In this document: positions 22,394 through 30,530 of the stretch, piece by piece | Position numbering within the stretch: the stretch's first letter is position 1 | How the letters are laid out: every line of letters begins with the position of its first letter | Program-made: the position numbers and the translations under genes | Source of the DNA: a virus | Direction: 5' to 3' (one strand) | Virus record (IMG/VR): IMGVR_UViG_3300005253_000390 | Span: 1-41,528 of that record | Length of the DNA: 41,528 bases | Notes under the pieces: generated by a model | Told to the model about the DNA's origin: nothing | The model's input: the letters and a program-made list of their open reading frames with translations, nothing else | Database searches by the model: none

Positions 22394-23557
22394 TTATCGC
22401 TTCCAGAATTCAGCTATTGTATAAACTTCTGAACCAAAATTAGACGCTTCGCCAAATCCGTTACTTGCCTGAGTAGTGCCGCCTTGATGTTGGACTTCAA
22501 GAGCTTGGGAACCCGCTACTGTGAATCTGCCGACTATAAAAGAACGAGTAACATCCGATGCTCCGCCACTGATGGAAAACTCGGACGTTCCAGTTAAAAG
22601 GGTAGTCCCACCTGTTGTGTTCCGTAATCTTGTCTGATGCCTATCGACATCTATCGCCGGACAGCTAATTCGGCATTCATAAGTACCGGCTGACAGAGTT
22701 ATTTGGTTTGAACTAAGTGCGGCAAGGCTTCCCGTGTCGGTATCTTCGGTGTTCAAAGTCCTTGTTTGCCAGGATCCGCTCGTAAAACCTCCACCGTCAG
22801 TATTTTGGGACTTTACATCGGAGATTTTTATGTAAGCATTTCCGGCATCTACGTAAGCCTTAATACTCTGTTGCGAAGCTACTTTGTCAGCAGCATCAGA
22901 ACCCATCGCATCTTCATCGAGAAAACCGCCGTTTGTAGTTTCGTAGGTGGTCGGGTCGATATTTCCTGTAACATCAAGCGTCCCCGCAACAACCGTATTA
23001 CCTGTTGCTCCAGCCACAGTGAATTTATTGGTATTGAAAGTAATATCAGAAGTAGCAGAGCCAATTAAGTCGTCTCCTGCGCCTAAGGTAATCGAGCCGT
23101 TAAAAGTCGAAGTGCCTGATACCGTAAATCCGGCACTGCTAAATAAGTCGCCGTCTTTGGTGAATTGAAGCTGGACCCCATCTTCAGATGTAAAGGCCAT
23201 TTCCGGCTGTGAACCACCGTCTATGACCTGCAAGTGCCCTTCGTTAGTCGATGAAGCGCCCGCCGCCGCTTCTTCTTGGAAAGTTATAACTTCATGCTTG
23301 CCCGATTGCACCCCGGCTGAAGCATTAACAAATTCATGGTCTTGGTTTATTGCCGTCACCAAATCCGACCAATTCGTTAATATCTCTGGCTGTGAATTGC
23401 GCAAAGAAGTAGCGGCGGATGGTTTGTCCTTATCGAAAACCTGAACAAACACAACAGGTAAAATATTTCTTATCTGTTGAGAATATCTAAAGCCGACAAA
23501 AACCGAAGACCAAACACAAAGCAGGGCCAAGAAAAGAGTCGTTTTATTCTTTTTCAT
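22394..23557 (-). CDS. Fibre protein with N-terminal hydrophobic signal, 387 aa
   Basis: The start is placed at ATG 23557 (MKKNKTTLFLALLCVWSSVF), 11 bases after AGGAGG; longer in-frame starts exist. The signal-like N-terminus is followed by a region typical of phage fibre bases (NQDHEFVNASAGVQSGKHEV), a shaft (TLDVTGNIDPTTYET, VASQQSIKAYVDAGNAY), and a C-terminal beta-sandwich (about 260-387) rich in AGTYECRISCPAID and SRSF-type strands. The C-terminus looks like a receptor-binding head, yet the N-terminus would target it to the membrane or periplasm. Confidence 0.7.
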   Translation of the reverse strand: MKKNKTTLFLALLCVWSSVFVGFRYSQQIRNILPVVFVQVFDKDKPSAATSLRNSQPEILTNWSDLVTAINQDHEFVNASAGVQSGKHEVITFQEEAAAGASSTNEGHLQVIDGGSQPEMAFTSEDGVQLQFTKDGDLFSSAGFTVSGTSTFNGSITLGAGDDLIGSATSDITFNTNKFTVAGATGNTVVAGTLDVTGNIDPTTYETTNGGFLDEDAMGSDAADKVASQQSIKAYVDAGNAYIKISDVKSQNTDGGGFTSGSWQTRTLNTEDTDTGSLAALSSNQITLSAGTYECRISCPAIDVDRHQTRLRNTTGGTTLLTGTSEFSISGGASDVTRSFIVGRFTVAGSQALEVQHQGGTTQASNGFGEASNFGSEVYTIAEFWKR

Positions 23558-23807
23558 TTTTACCAATACCTCCTTTTGCCCTCTTGCGGCCATATATACC
23601 TACCAACGCACAACTAACAATAAGCATTTGCAATATCAAAATTCGTTGATTGCGAGAAGTTGCATAAGCCCAATCGCATAACTCCTCTGTTGTGAAGTCG
23701 TAATCAAGTGGCGGTATAGCAATTACCATCCACACCGTTAAGGCAATGAGTATTATTATTACTACTTGAGAGATTATTGTCAGGGATTTCCACCATCTCT
23801 TGTTCAT
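23544..23807 (-). CDS. Two-span membrane protein, 87 aa
   Basis: ATG at 23807 follows AAAGGA. Two hydrophobic spans are visible at about residues 10-31 (IISQVVIIILIALTVWMVI) and 55-73 (ILILQMLIVSCALVGIYG), separated by an acidic loop with one Cys (TTEELCDWAYA). The tail is basic. This is a class II holin-like topology, but the gene sits between two signal-bearing fibre genes rather than in the lysis cluster. It could instead help insert or anchor the exported fibre proteins. Confidence 0.6.
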   Translation of the reverse strand: MNKRWWKSLTIISQVVIIILIALTVWMVIAIPPLDYDFTTEELCDWAYATSRNQRILILQMLIVSCALVGIYGRKRAKGGIGKNEKE

Positions 23808-23808
23808 G

Positions 23809-24678
23809 TTAATATCCTTTACCGAGTAATTTTACATCGTGCGAAGCCTCACTTACCAGAACCACCAGAAAATCCGCACCTCCAACATCAAGTCTCGCTT
23901 CGGCATTTGTATCGTCTGCCGGACTGGTTATCGTCCACGAAGAACCCCATGCCTTTGCCGTTAAAACAACTGCATCAGCCATTTCAAAGCCTATCAAGTC
24001 AGATGCGGCGTGAGTAAGAACATTGGCACTACCCCTGTCAAGACGGTCGGAACTAATAGTTTCGGAGTTTGTAAATGTGCCGGTTTTTGACCTGTATTGT
24101 ATAGTGCCCGCAGCATCGCCAGCGGCGAAAGAGCCAGAAGCGATGGATACAGTAGTCAAGACAACCGCTGTTTCGGCGGAAGTATTGCCTGTAAAAGTAT
24201 CGCCCGGCTGTGGGACATAAGGCCCCCCGGAAGTATATGTTATCTGGTAGTATAGCGAAACCTGAGTGCCGGTAGTAAAAACTAATTGACCTGCATAAGA
24301 CAACTCGCAGTCAGCGGTACTCTCCTGTGATGTTCTTGTTCCCAGGTAAATCTGGTATGTCTGTGCATCGTTACCTGTTATGCCTACACTTCTAAATCGT
24401 ATACCATTCCAGCTTGCGGGTATAATAAAAGTAGATATTTCACCATCGCCACTTGAGTCCGCCGCTATTGCTACCTCTAATATTAATTTTGTTCTTTCGC
24501 CAACAGCCAAAGCTGTCGGCTCAGTTCCAGCACTGGTAGTCTCATCGATAACAACCCAGCCGTCCTGCATAGTGTGTAAGACATTGCCTACCACTTCCTG
24601 TTTCAGGGTTTCTGTTCTTAGAGCGGCACAGATAAATACAAAAACCAATAACACTGATAATATGCTAAACTTTTTCAT
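23809..24678 (-). CDS. Beta-rich exported protein with signal peptide, 289 aa
   Basis: The N-terminus MKKFSILSVLLVFVFICAAL is a clear Sec-type signal. The mature part is beta-rich: a region with WVVIDETTSAGTEPTALAVG, a central domain (FIIPASWNGIRFRSVGI, SLYYQITYTSGGPYVPQPGD), and Gly/Thr/Ser-rich strands up to a short basic end. It looks like a fibre or receptor-binding module. SD-type AAGGAG precedes the ATG. It is one of a run of four neighbouring genes with membrane-targeting N-termini. Confidence 0.65.
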   Translation of the reverse strand: MKKFSILSVLLVFVFICAALRTETLKQEVVGNVLHTMQDGWVVIDETTSAGTEPTALAVGERTKLILEVAIAADSSGDGEISTFIIPASWNGIRFRSVGITGNDAQTYQIYLGTRTSQESTADCELSYAGQLVFTTGTQVSLYYQITYTSGGPYVPQPGDTFTGNTSAETAVVLTTVSIASGSFAAGDAAGTIQYRSKTGTFTNSETISSDRLDRGSANVLTHAASDLIGFEMADAVVLTAKAWGSSWTITSPADDTNAEARLDVGGADFLVVLVSEASHDVKLLGKGY

Positions 24679-24689
24679 TTTTAATCTCC

Positions 24690-25055
24690 TTATGGGTTAG
24701 CGTCTGGTGTCATAATAATAAAGTTGGAACCGTCATAAGCCAGAGACGCTATCCCGGAAGCATCTATATAGCTGTTGACGGGGTCAGCGCCTGAAAGAGT
24801 TTTCAGTGACTGCGCTCCTAAACCGTTTATATTAAGCGTGCAAGCCCCAGTATTGTCTGTTACCGGATTGAGCAAAACAAATAACCCTGCATCGTAACCG
24901 CCAATTCCGTCTATTTGGGCAAGATAGGTATCGTTAGACGCAGTATCAACGGCATAATATGCCAAAGCCGTTACAGGGTTGTATCTCCGGCTTATCGTAC
25001 CCATGGAACACAAAACAAGTACAGTAGCCATAATCGTTATAAATGTTCTTTTCAT
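24690..25055 (-). CDS. Small fibre-domain protein with signal peptide, 121 aa
   Basis: The N-terminus MKRTFITIMATVLVLCSMGT is signal-like. The rest has the pattern of a phage fibre tip repeat: GLFVLLNPVTDNTGACTLNI, NGLGAQSLKTLSGADPVNSY, and DGSNFIIMTPDANP at the end. In other phages the same module is part of large tail fibres; here it stands alone behind a signal. AAAGGAG precedes the ATG. Confidence 0.65.
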   Translation of the reverse strand: MKRTFITIMATVLVLCSMGTISRRYNPVTALAYYAVDTASNDTYLAQIDGIGGYDAGLFVLLNPVTDNTGACTLNINGLGAQSLKTLSGADPVNSYIDASGIASLAYDGSNFIIMTPDANP

Positions 25056-25056
25056 A

Positions 25057-26142
25057 TTAGAATCTCCTTTGCACTACTTGCCCTAAAAGTCTTTTAATTT
25101 TATCAGGTCTAATCTTACTCATCATGCTTTCTGCATAAGCGGCCACACTGGTTATAGAATCAGCAGGGCCGTTTCTTACCAAATACTCCAAAGCGGATTT
25201 GCCCACTATTGCAGGCCCCCATTTTATATCGTCAGGTACAGCCTCGTCATCGGCAAAAGCCGTTGGTCTGTCAGCAATAGACAAAGCCTCTAATTCATAT
25301 ATATCGTTCGGCTTTGGCCTAACGTAGAGATTCTGGCCGAATAGTAACGCAGTGGTAGGTTCGGCCCTATTCTCAAACTTGCCGTCTGTAAACGTATCAG
25401 TCACATTAGACGCATCCAGAGCCGTTGTAGCAGGCGTAAACGCCCCGTCAGACTTGGTTACGGTAACATAACCCATATATGCCGAGTCCGAATCCGAAGC
25501 AACCAGAGCGTCAAGGGCTATTCTTGGCGTTGCGTAGCCCGTACCGTTGTCTGCGGCGGCTGCTACGGTAATATCGCCGTCAGCATCTATCTTTAGCGAC
25601 CATGCACCGTAAAGACCTGCCGGAATCGCGTCTCCTGTTAAAGCAACTTCGCTGGACGATTTCGAGTATGATTTCTTTTGAATCTCATAACTAAAATCGC
25701 TGTGCTTGACTTTTGCAGTATCACTCGAACCTATCACTAAAGTAGGGTCTGTAATGAACTGCTCATCCTTAAATTGGGTATGATGAAAACTTGTTCTTTG
25801 CCCGGTAAAATGCGCAAAATGGTGGTGATGATGGTCTACGCCAAAGAATAGCTCTCTGTCTCTATATAAAACAATTTGCCTGCCATTTATCGTTACGGGG
25901 TCGTCAAGACGGTCTACGTTCTGGGCGAGAGAATAAACACCGTCATCCGTTGCTGATAATGCCTGAGTAAAGAATACATTGAACTCATCTACCTTGGCAT
26001 CGTGGGAAAATCGATTGACGTAATAATCGATAATCTCCTGGTCAACAACGGCATTGGAAGTCTGACTGGTCGATTTCCTGCCGGTCAACTCGCGCCATAG
26101 AGTACGCATTTCAGATAATTTCCAGGTTTTAGCTGCAGTCAT
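25057..26142 (-). CDS. Head-tail adaptor-like protein with natural His cluster, 361 aa
   Basis: The N-terminus (SEMRTLWRELTGRKSTSQTSN, then DQEIIDYYVNRFSHD) and C-terminus (IVGKSALEYLVRNGPADSI ... RPDKIKRLLGQVV) follow the form of short-tail adaptor (gp4/gp11-type tubular A) proteins that join portal to nozzle. The middle (about 150-270) is a beta insertion. A run of five His in DHHHHHFAHF at about residue 103, with more His nearby, may bind metal. The gene abuts the O-antigen-polymerase-like gene (TAAATG). Confidence 0.6.
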   Translation of the reverse strand: MTAAKTWKLSEMRTLWRELTGRKSTSQTSNAVVDQEIIDYYVNRFSHDAKVDEFNVFFTQALSATDDGVYSLAQNVDRLDDPVTINGRQIVLYRDRELFFGVDHHHHHFAHFTGQRTSFHHTQFKDEQFITDPTLVIGSSDTAKVKHSDFSYEIQKKSYSKSSSEVALTGDAIPAGLYGAWSLKIDADGDITVAAAADNGTGYATPRIALDALVASDSDSAYMGYVTVTKSDGAFTPATTALDASNVTDTFTDGKFENRAEPTTALLFGQNLYVRPKPNDIYELEALSIADRPTAFADDEAVPDDIKWGPAIVGKSALEYLVRNGPADSITSVAAYAESMMSKIRPDKIKRLLGQVVQRRF

Positions 26143-27621
26143 TTACTGCACCTTTGCTAAATTTAATTTTGCATGTTTGAAATCAGGACATATACGCAAA
26201 GCCTCGGCAAAATACTTTTGTGCTGCCAATGGTTCTCTTTCGATTTGCTTTGCAAGCCCCATACCATTTAATACATATACATTATGCGGATTGTATTTAT
26301 GAGCTATCTTAAAATCATTAGCTGCTAATCGATATTGTTTCGATTCAAAATAAGAAGTCCCGCGCCACCATTGCCAGGGGATACCTGTATGGCTGACCGT
26401 TGAAAATGGAGAATGAGCCTTAAATAATTCCATGACTTGCGTACCAGTTTTTGCATACCTTACTTTTTTATCCCAAAAAGAAGCTTTGAGCCTGAAACTA
26501 AAAACAACTAAAATGAATATCATAACAGTTAGTAATATCTTGGGCTGTTGTATCGACCTCATTGGACAGGCAATCGCTATAAAGTTAGCCAGCATTAATG
26601 ACGAAAACGGTCTTGCGTGCGGAGCAGAAAAGGAAGCTATTGCTATATATCCGCACAATGCAATTAATAAATATTTACTTCGCCGAGCATAGTACAAACA
26701 GGTTGCAAATATCCCGATATAACAAACGAGTCCTAATGCACCAATTTCAGAACAAATCCATACAAAATCATTATGTGGGAATCTAAACGTATCTTTAATA
26801 AATGCCCCCGGATAATTAATACCAGCGGCATATTTAGGAAACATTATCCACCAATTTCCCGAACCTACGCCCAAAGGATTATCGATTATCATGCCCTTAG
26901 TAAAATTCCATTGTTCCAATCTCTGGCTCAAAGAAGTCGTGTGCAATAACCCTCTATTCGTATAAGCAAATAACGATAAAACAATACAAATCGAAGTTAA
27001 TATTAACCAACGTCTTTTAGATAACATTGCAAGGACAAATGAACATAAAACAATCGCTAATATTGCCGACCTTGACCTTAATAAGAAAATTTGTATGACC
27101 ATCAATGTTAAAATAACGATGGCTGGCTTTTTCCAAAACTTATTAGCTATCGCATAATAGCAAAACGGAATTACAAAGAATTGAGCGTGCGCCCATGTAT
27201 TTTTCTGCCTCATCAAGCCTCGGCATATTCCAAAGTTGCCTTGTAAATAATAATCGTACCAAAAATAAACTACGAACACCGCACCAAGTATAATCATTGT
27301 CTTGGCAAGTAATTTCTTATCTATTTTTACGACTGATATATACGTGACCATCAACACTATTCTTAATACCGAGAATAGCCACTCGGCTTTGTTTATTGCG
27401 TACATTCCCGACAACAAGGAGATAGCTAAAAACCCTAACAAGAACCAATGGATAAAGCCTATTCGTATTTCTTTAGAGCAATAGACAAGAATTATCGTCA
27501 TAACACACCAAATGATATGACGAGGCATTAAAGCGCTATCAAACAATAATGTCACTAAAACCGTGCCACAGAGAAAAATACCTATCGGCAAAATATACTT
27601 ATCAATCTTATTGTAAACCAT
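26143..27621 (-). CDS. O-antigen polymerase/ligase (Wzy_C/WaaL)-like membrane protein with C-terminal TPRs, 492 aa
   Basis: Residues 1-360 contain roughly ten to twelve membrane spans. Signature parts of the O-antigen ligase/polymerase superfamily are visible: RSRSAILAIVLC in a middle helix, NPLGVGSGNWWIMFPKY in the large periplasmic loop, and FPHNDFVWICSEIGALGLVC after it. Residues about 415-490 form two TPR-like units (YRLAANDFKIAHKYNPHN, AAQKYFAEALRICPDFKHA). Members polymerise or attach surface polysaccharide in the inner membrane, facing the periplasm. Here it lies inside the virion operon with GGAG before its ATG, so it should be made late. Serotype change or receptor masking is the likely theme. 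Confidence 0.8.
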   Translation of the reverse strand: MVYNKIDKYILPIGIFLCGTVLVTLLFDSALMPRHIIWCVMTIILVYCSKEIRIGFIHWFLLGFLAISLLSGMYAINKAEWLFSVLRIVLMVTYISVVKIDKKLLAKTMIILGAVFVVYFWYDYYLQGNFGICRGLMRQKNTWAHAQFFVIPFCYYAIANKFWKKPAIVILTLMVIQIFLLRSRSAILAIVLCSFVLAMLSKRRWLILTSICIVLSLFAYTNRGLLHTTSLSQRLEQWNFTKGMIIDNPLGVGSGNWWIMFPKYAAGINYPGAFIKDTFRFPHNDFVWICSEIGALGLVCYIGIFATCLYYARRSKYLLIALCGYIAIASFSAPHARPFSSLMLANFIAIACPMRSIQQPKILLTVMIFILVVFSFRLKASFWDKKVRYAKTGTQVMELFKAHSPFSTVSHTGIPWQWWRGTSYFESKQYRLAANDFKIAHKYNPHNVYVLNGMGLAKQIEREPLAAQKYFAEALRICPDFKHAKLNLAKVQ

Positions 27622-27633
27622 TCGACTCCGCCG

Positions 27634-27741
27634 CTAAAAGAACCACGAGATAAATTCCTTTACTCCGAGTATCATCATAAAAGAAACAAAGACACAGCCT
27701 GCCAAAAAAAAAGTAATCAACAGCTTTTCTCTTTTTGTCAT
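27634..27741 (-). CDS. Single-span membrane microprotein, 35 aa
   Basis: The frame MTKREKLLITFFLAGCVFVS ... MILGVKEFISWFF has one membrane span. An in-frame ATG two codons upstream (27747) is an alternative start. It lies between the terminator-like hairpin at 27756 and the O-antigen-polymerase-like gene. No strong ribosome binding site is visible, so support is moderate. Confidence 0.4.
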   Translation of the reverse strand: MTKREKLLITFFLAGCVFVSFMMILGVKEFISWFF

Positions 27742-27755
27742 TACCATAAAGGTAA

Positions 27756-27780
27756 GCGGGGGTTATAAAACAACCCCCGC
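27756..27780 (-). terminator. Strong GC hairpin after the beta-helix gene
   Basis: GCGGGGGTT (27756-27764) and AACCCCCGC (27772-27780) form a perfect 9-bp stem with a 7-base loop, 11 bases beyond the stop of the 27792 gene. The flank on the - strand (TTACCTTT) is only moderately T-rich. It may be a partial terminator setting a step-down in expression after the capsid genes. Confidence 0.6.
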
Positions 27781-27791
27781 CCTATTTTGAA

Positions 27792-28883
27792 TTAGCCGTC
27801 TGTATGAGCCGACACAGAACCAGCCGCACTAATTAAGCCAGCTTCACGTGTACCAGAGAACTCATCACCATCAGTATCAGTAACAAAGTTGTTCATAAAT
27901 ACCATGTCGTCGCCAACACGCATTAACAAAGCCGTTGCCACATCTGAAACGATTTCGTTATTGGAGACATAACCACCAGTGCCATCGGCACAAACTATAA
28001 CTGCAACGTTGTTAATCTCTCCGTCGCCACCCATAGTGCCTTGAAACAGCAGGTTTCGCCTGATAATCAAGTCATCAGAATTAGCAGCTGCAGAAGTAAT
28101 TGCTTCGACTATACAACCTACTGAACAATCGCCTATAATGTCGTTATCTTGAATGGTAGCACCAGAGACGCCAGTCAGATGTATTGCCTGGACAGCACCA
28201 GCGGCACCGGCTCGGAACGTACATTTTTCAATCACAGCATTATGAGCACCATTCTCAACGCTGATAGCAGTATTGAACTCATCAGTTCCAACAGCATCGC
28301 CTTCGTCTCGGAAGTCGTTATTAATAATCCGGCAATTTTCTCCCGTAATAACTAATCCTGAAACAACGGCGGTGACCGAAGCCCTATGACGTAGATTGAT
28401 TAGTGTTACGTCATCAGCACTTACGATAAACGTACTTGTTGCCGCTGTATAATCAAAATTCGGGGCTTGTTTGCCTTGACCAAGACCAATGATAGTTACG
28501 CCATCAATATCAACTGTTACGCCAGCGGCGGCAATATCTTCATCGGAGTTTTGTATCACATAGATTCTATCACCACGGTCAGCAGTTACATCGCTTCCGC
28601 TATCAAACGCATCGTCAAGAGTAGGCCATGCAGTGGCAGGAGAAGTGCCTGTCGAGGTTGCTGAACCACCAGCTGCACTATCAACATAAAAAACCTTGCC
28701 TGTGCCTGCATTAAACAATCCCGCATTTGCAATGTCGGTATTCAGGGTGTCAAACCAGCCCCGCAATAACTGGTCGAAATTACCAGCGTTTACATTTCTA
28801 AAGTTTATCTCGGTAATATCAACCGTGCCAAACGCTACTGAGGACATAAACAAAATCAATAAACAAATAAATAAACGCTTCAT
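27792..28883 (-). CDS. Right-handed beta-helix protein with signal peptide, 363 aa
   Basis: A textbook signal peptide (MKRLFICLLILFMSSVAFG) precedes a short linker (NFDQLLRGWFDTLNTDIANA) and a KVFYVDSAAGGSATSTGTSP start typical of pectate-lyase-like parallel beta-helices. Rungs follow: VTIIGLGQG, VTLINLRHRASV, CRIINNDFRDEG, AVIEKCTFRAG, ATIQDNDIIGD, LIIRRNLLFQG, YVSNNEIVSD and VFMNNFVTDT. It could be a surface depolymerase, adhesin or decoration. No catalytic triad was identified. The ATG overlaps the upstream stop (TAATG). Confidence 0.7.
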   Translation of the reverse strand: MKRLFICLLILFMSSVAFGTVDITEINFRNVNAGNFDQLLRGWFDTLNTDIANAGLFNAGTGKVFYVDSAAGGSATSTGTSPATAWPTLDDAFDSGSDVTADRGDRIYVIQNSDEDIAAAGVTVDIDGVTIIGLGQGKQAPNFDYTAATSTFIVSADDVTLINLRHRASVTAVVSGLVITGENCRIINNDFRDEGDAVGTDEFNTAISVENGAHNAVIEKCTFRAGAAGAVQAIHLTGVSGATIQDNDIIGDCSVGCIVEAITSAAANSDDLIIRRNLLFQGTMGGDGEINNVAVIVCADGTGGYVSNNEIVSDVATALLMRVGDDMVFMNNFVTDTDGDEFSGTREAGLISAAGSVSAHTDG

Positions 28884-29029
28884 TATTTATCTCCTTTCTC
28901 TAAAGATTTATTGTATTCTTCGACTTCGGCGTTGTATGCCTCATTTTCATTATGAGCATCAATAAGCAGATTCAATATCTTGTTTACTTCACCGAAAGTA
29001 TCTGTTTCTGAAAAACTTACTCTTTCCAT
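28883..29029 (-). CDS. Small acidic protein, 48 aa
   Basis: ATG 29029 follows AAGGAG with ideal spacing, and the stop overlaps the next ATG as TAATG. The product (MERVSFSETDTFGEVNKILN ...) is acidic and helical. It lies in the head gene cluster and may be a minor structural or coupling peptide. No family recognised. Confidence 0.6.
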   Translation of the reverse strand: MERVSFSETDTFGEVNKILNLLIDAHNENEAYNAEVEEYNKSLEKGDK

Positions 29030-29038
29030 AATATCTCC

Positions 29039-29818
29039 TTACACTTCTAAGGGTTGTGGTTTAAGCTCGTTAAGGACTTTCGTATCGGTTACTATCCCGA
29101 ACGGCGCATCCTGTGGGGCCTCACCCAAATAATCGAACGAAAATCTCGGCTTGCCGCCAGTCCTCTTGCATACTTCACCCATCTGGCCTTCAACAGGAGG
29201 ACCTGCCACAGGAACACGCTGATAGACAGGGGTTACCGCAATCTGTCGCCATTTCTTAATATGGTATTCAGACAATACATGTATCTGGTCGGGAATAAGA
29301 TGGAAAACATATTTACCGCCAAGATTAGGAGTGTGAGATGCATCATCCTGTTCTCGGTTCGTAAATATATAGTACCCCTTTTTGCTCGGCTCATATTTCT
29401 TGCCGGTAACAGGGCATATACCGCCTTCTATTCTTACTGTCTCAGGCGATGGTTTCTTTTCTACCTTCTTCATACCGAGTAATTGCCTTGCTTTTGCCAA
29501 CTCAAGTTCTGTCGGTTTTTCAGACAATTCGATAGGTATGCTGAGCGTTTTAGATTCTACCATAATAGATGCACGGTCAATTTGTGTTTGCCGTTCAGCC
29601 CTGAACTTTTCTTGAACTTCAAATTCATACTTTAACCTTGCATCAATCTTCGCAGCTTCTTCTGACGTTAGAACCGTCTTGGGCACTTCTGCTTTCTTGG
29701 CCTCAATCGCCGCTTCTAATTGCTCTGAATTACCACTTGCAGTTACACCTAACTTTTTAGCCTCGGCCTGAAGTTCATGGTAACGATTCAATCCACTATT
29801 TTCTTCTGTAGGGTCCAT
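29039..29818 (-). CDS. Head-region protein with N-terminal HeH/SAP-like motif, 259 aa
   Basis: Residues about 12-42 (RYHELQAEAKKLGVTASGNS, then EQLEAAIEAKK) form a HeH/SAP-like helix-extension-helix, a small nucleic-acid-binding motif common on phage head proteins. A Lys/Glu-rich helical middle follows. The C-terminal half has a Cys-containing segment (GGICPVTGKKYEPSKKGYY), then a conserved-looking YVFHLIPDQIHVLSEYHIKK. Location downstream of the capsid suggests a head protein. AAAGGA precedes the ATG. Confidence 0.65.
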   Translation of the reverse strand: MDPTEENSGLNRYHELQAEAKKLGVTASGNSEQLEAAIEAKKAEVPKTVLTSEEAAKIDARLKYEFEVQEKFRAERQTQIDRASIMVESKTLSIPIELSEKPTELELAKARQLLGMKKVEKKPSPETVRIEGGICPVTGKKYEPSKKGYYIFTNREQDDASHTPNLGGKYVFHLIPDQIHVLSEYHIKKWRQIAVTPVYQRVPVAGPPVEGQMGEVCKRTGGKPRFSFDYLGEAPQDAPFGIVTDTKVLNELKPQPLEV

Positions 29819-29841
29819 ATTAAAAATCCTTTCCGAGTTTT

Positions 29842-30486
29842 TTAAGCGTTAGGGTCGATACCACTGCCCCAACCATCTACATCTCCGTGGTCAAGAACCT
29901 GGTCTGCCTGCATGGCGAGGTAATACACTTCCTGACCATTAGTCATCAATGCTGCTGCAATAACAACGCCCTGATAACCACCGCGTTGAAGACTGAGGTC
30001 AACTCTTTTCCACACAGGAGTACTGTCAAGCACATTTTCACCAATGGCATCAGGCCACGTTGGTTCCGATGAACCGGAAGTTCCACCTGTCACACATTCA
30101 AAAACAGCACCTCTGTCAGTAGGCGAAGATACGGTTGGTTTTACATAAGAACCTGGCGCTGTTGCAGTACGGGCCGTATAGGATGTACTCGCAGCCCATT
30201 CGGCTAATTGCCCTGCACCTGTACCGCTTGCAGGACTTTGAGCGCCTGTGTTATAAGCTGTAATACCTCCGGCGTCGGCAAGGTTGGCAGTTATGCCCTC
30301 TAAGACACTATATCCTTCCTGCTTACCAGTACCCTGGTCTTGTTCCATTCTCCGCCACCAATAATTGATTTCTATATTGGTATCAGTAAAGAAATCGACA
30401 ACTTTGATGTAGTCGGGAATAAAACCAAGAGGCAAGTTGACTAACCCGCCATCAGCTTCAAAATGTCCAACTTTGATTATATTCAT
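29842..30486 (-). CDS. Capsid-decoration-like protein, 214 aa
   Basis: The first 60 residues (MNIIKVGHFEADGGLVNLPL, then IPDYIKVVDFFTDTNIEINY) resemble proteins found directly after N4-type capsid genes. A middle insert (about 95-165) has a carbohydrate-binding or Ig-like repeat pattern (LAEWAASTSYTARTATAPGS, FECVTGGTSGSSEPTWPDAI). The end (GVVIAAALMTNGQEVYYLAM) returns to the first fold. A surface decoration role is likely. AAAGGATAAAAATATT precedes the ATG, the same leader style as the capsid gene. Confidence 0.6.
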   Translation of the reverse strand: MNIIKVGHFEADGGLVNLPLGFIPDYIKVVDFFTDTNIEINYWWRRMEQDQGTGKQEGYSVLEGITANLADAGGITAYNTGAQSPASGTGAGQLAEWAASTSYTARTATAPGSYVKPTVSSPTDRGAVFECVTGGTSGSSEPTWPDAIGENVLDSTPVWKRVDLSLQRGGYQGVVIAAALMTNGQEVYYLAMQADQVLDHGDVDGWGSGIDPNA

Positions 30487-30530
30487 AATATTTTTATCCT
30501 TTCTTACATAAGTCCTTTATCGATAAGCAT

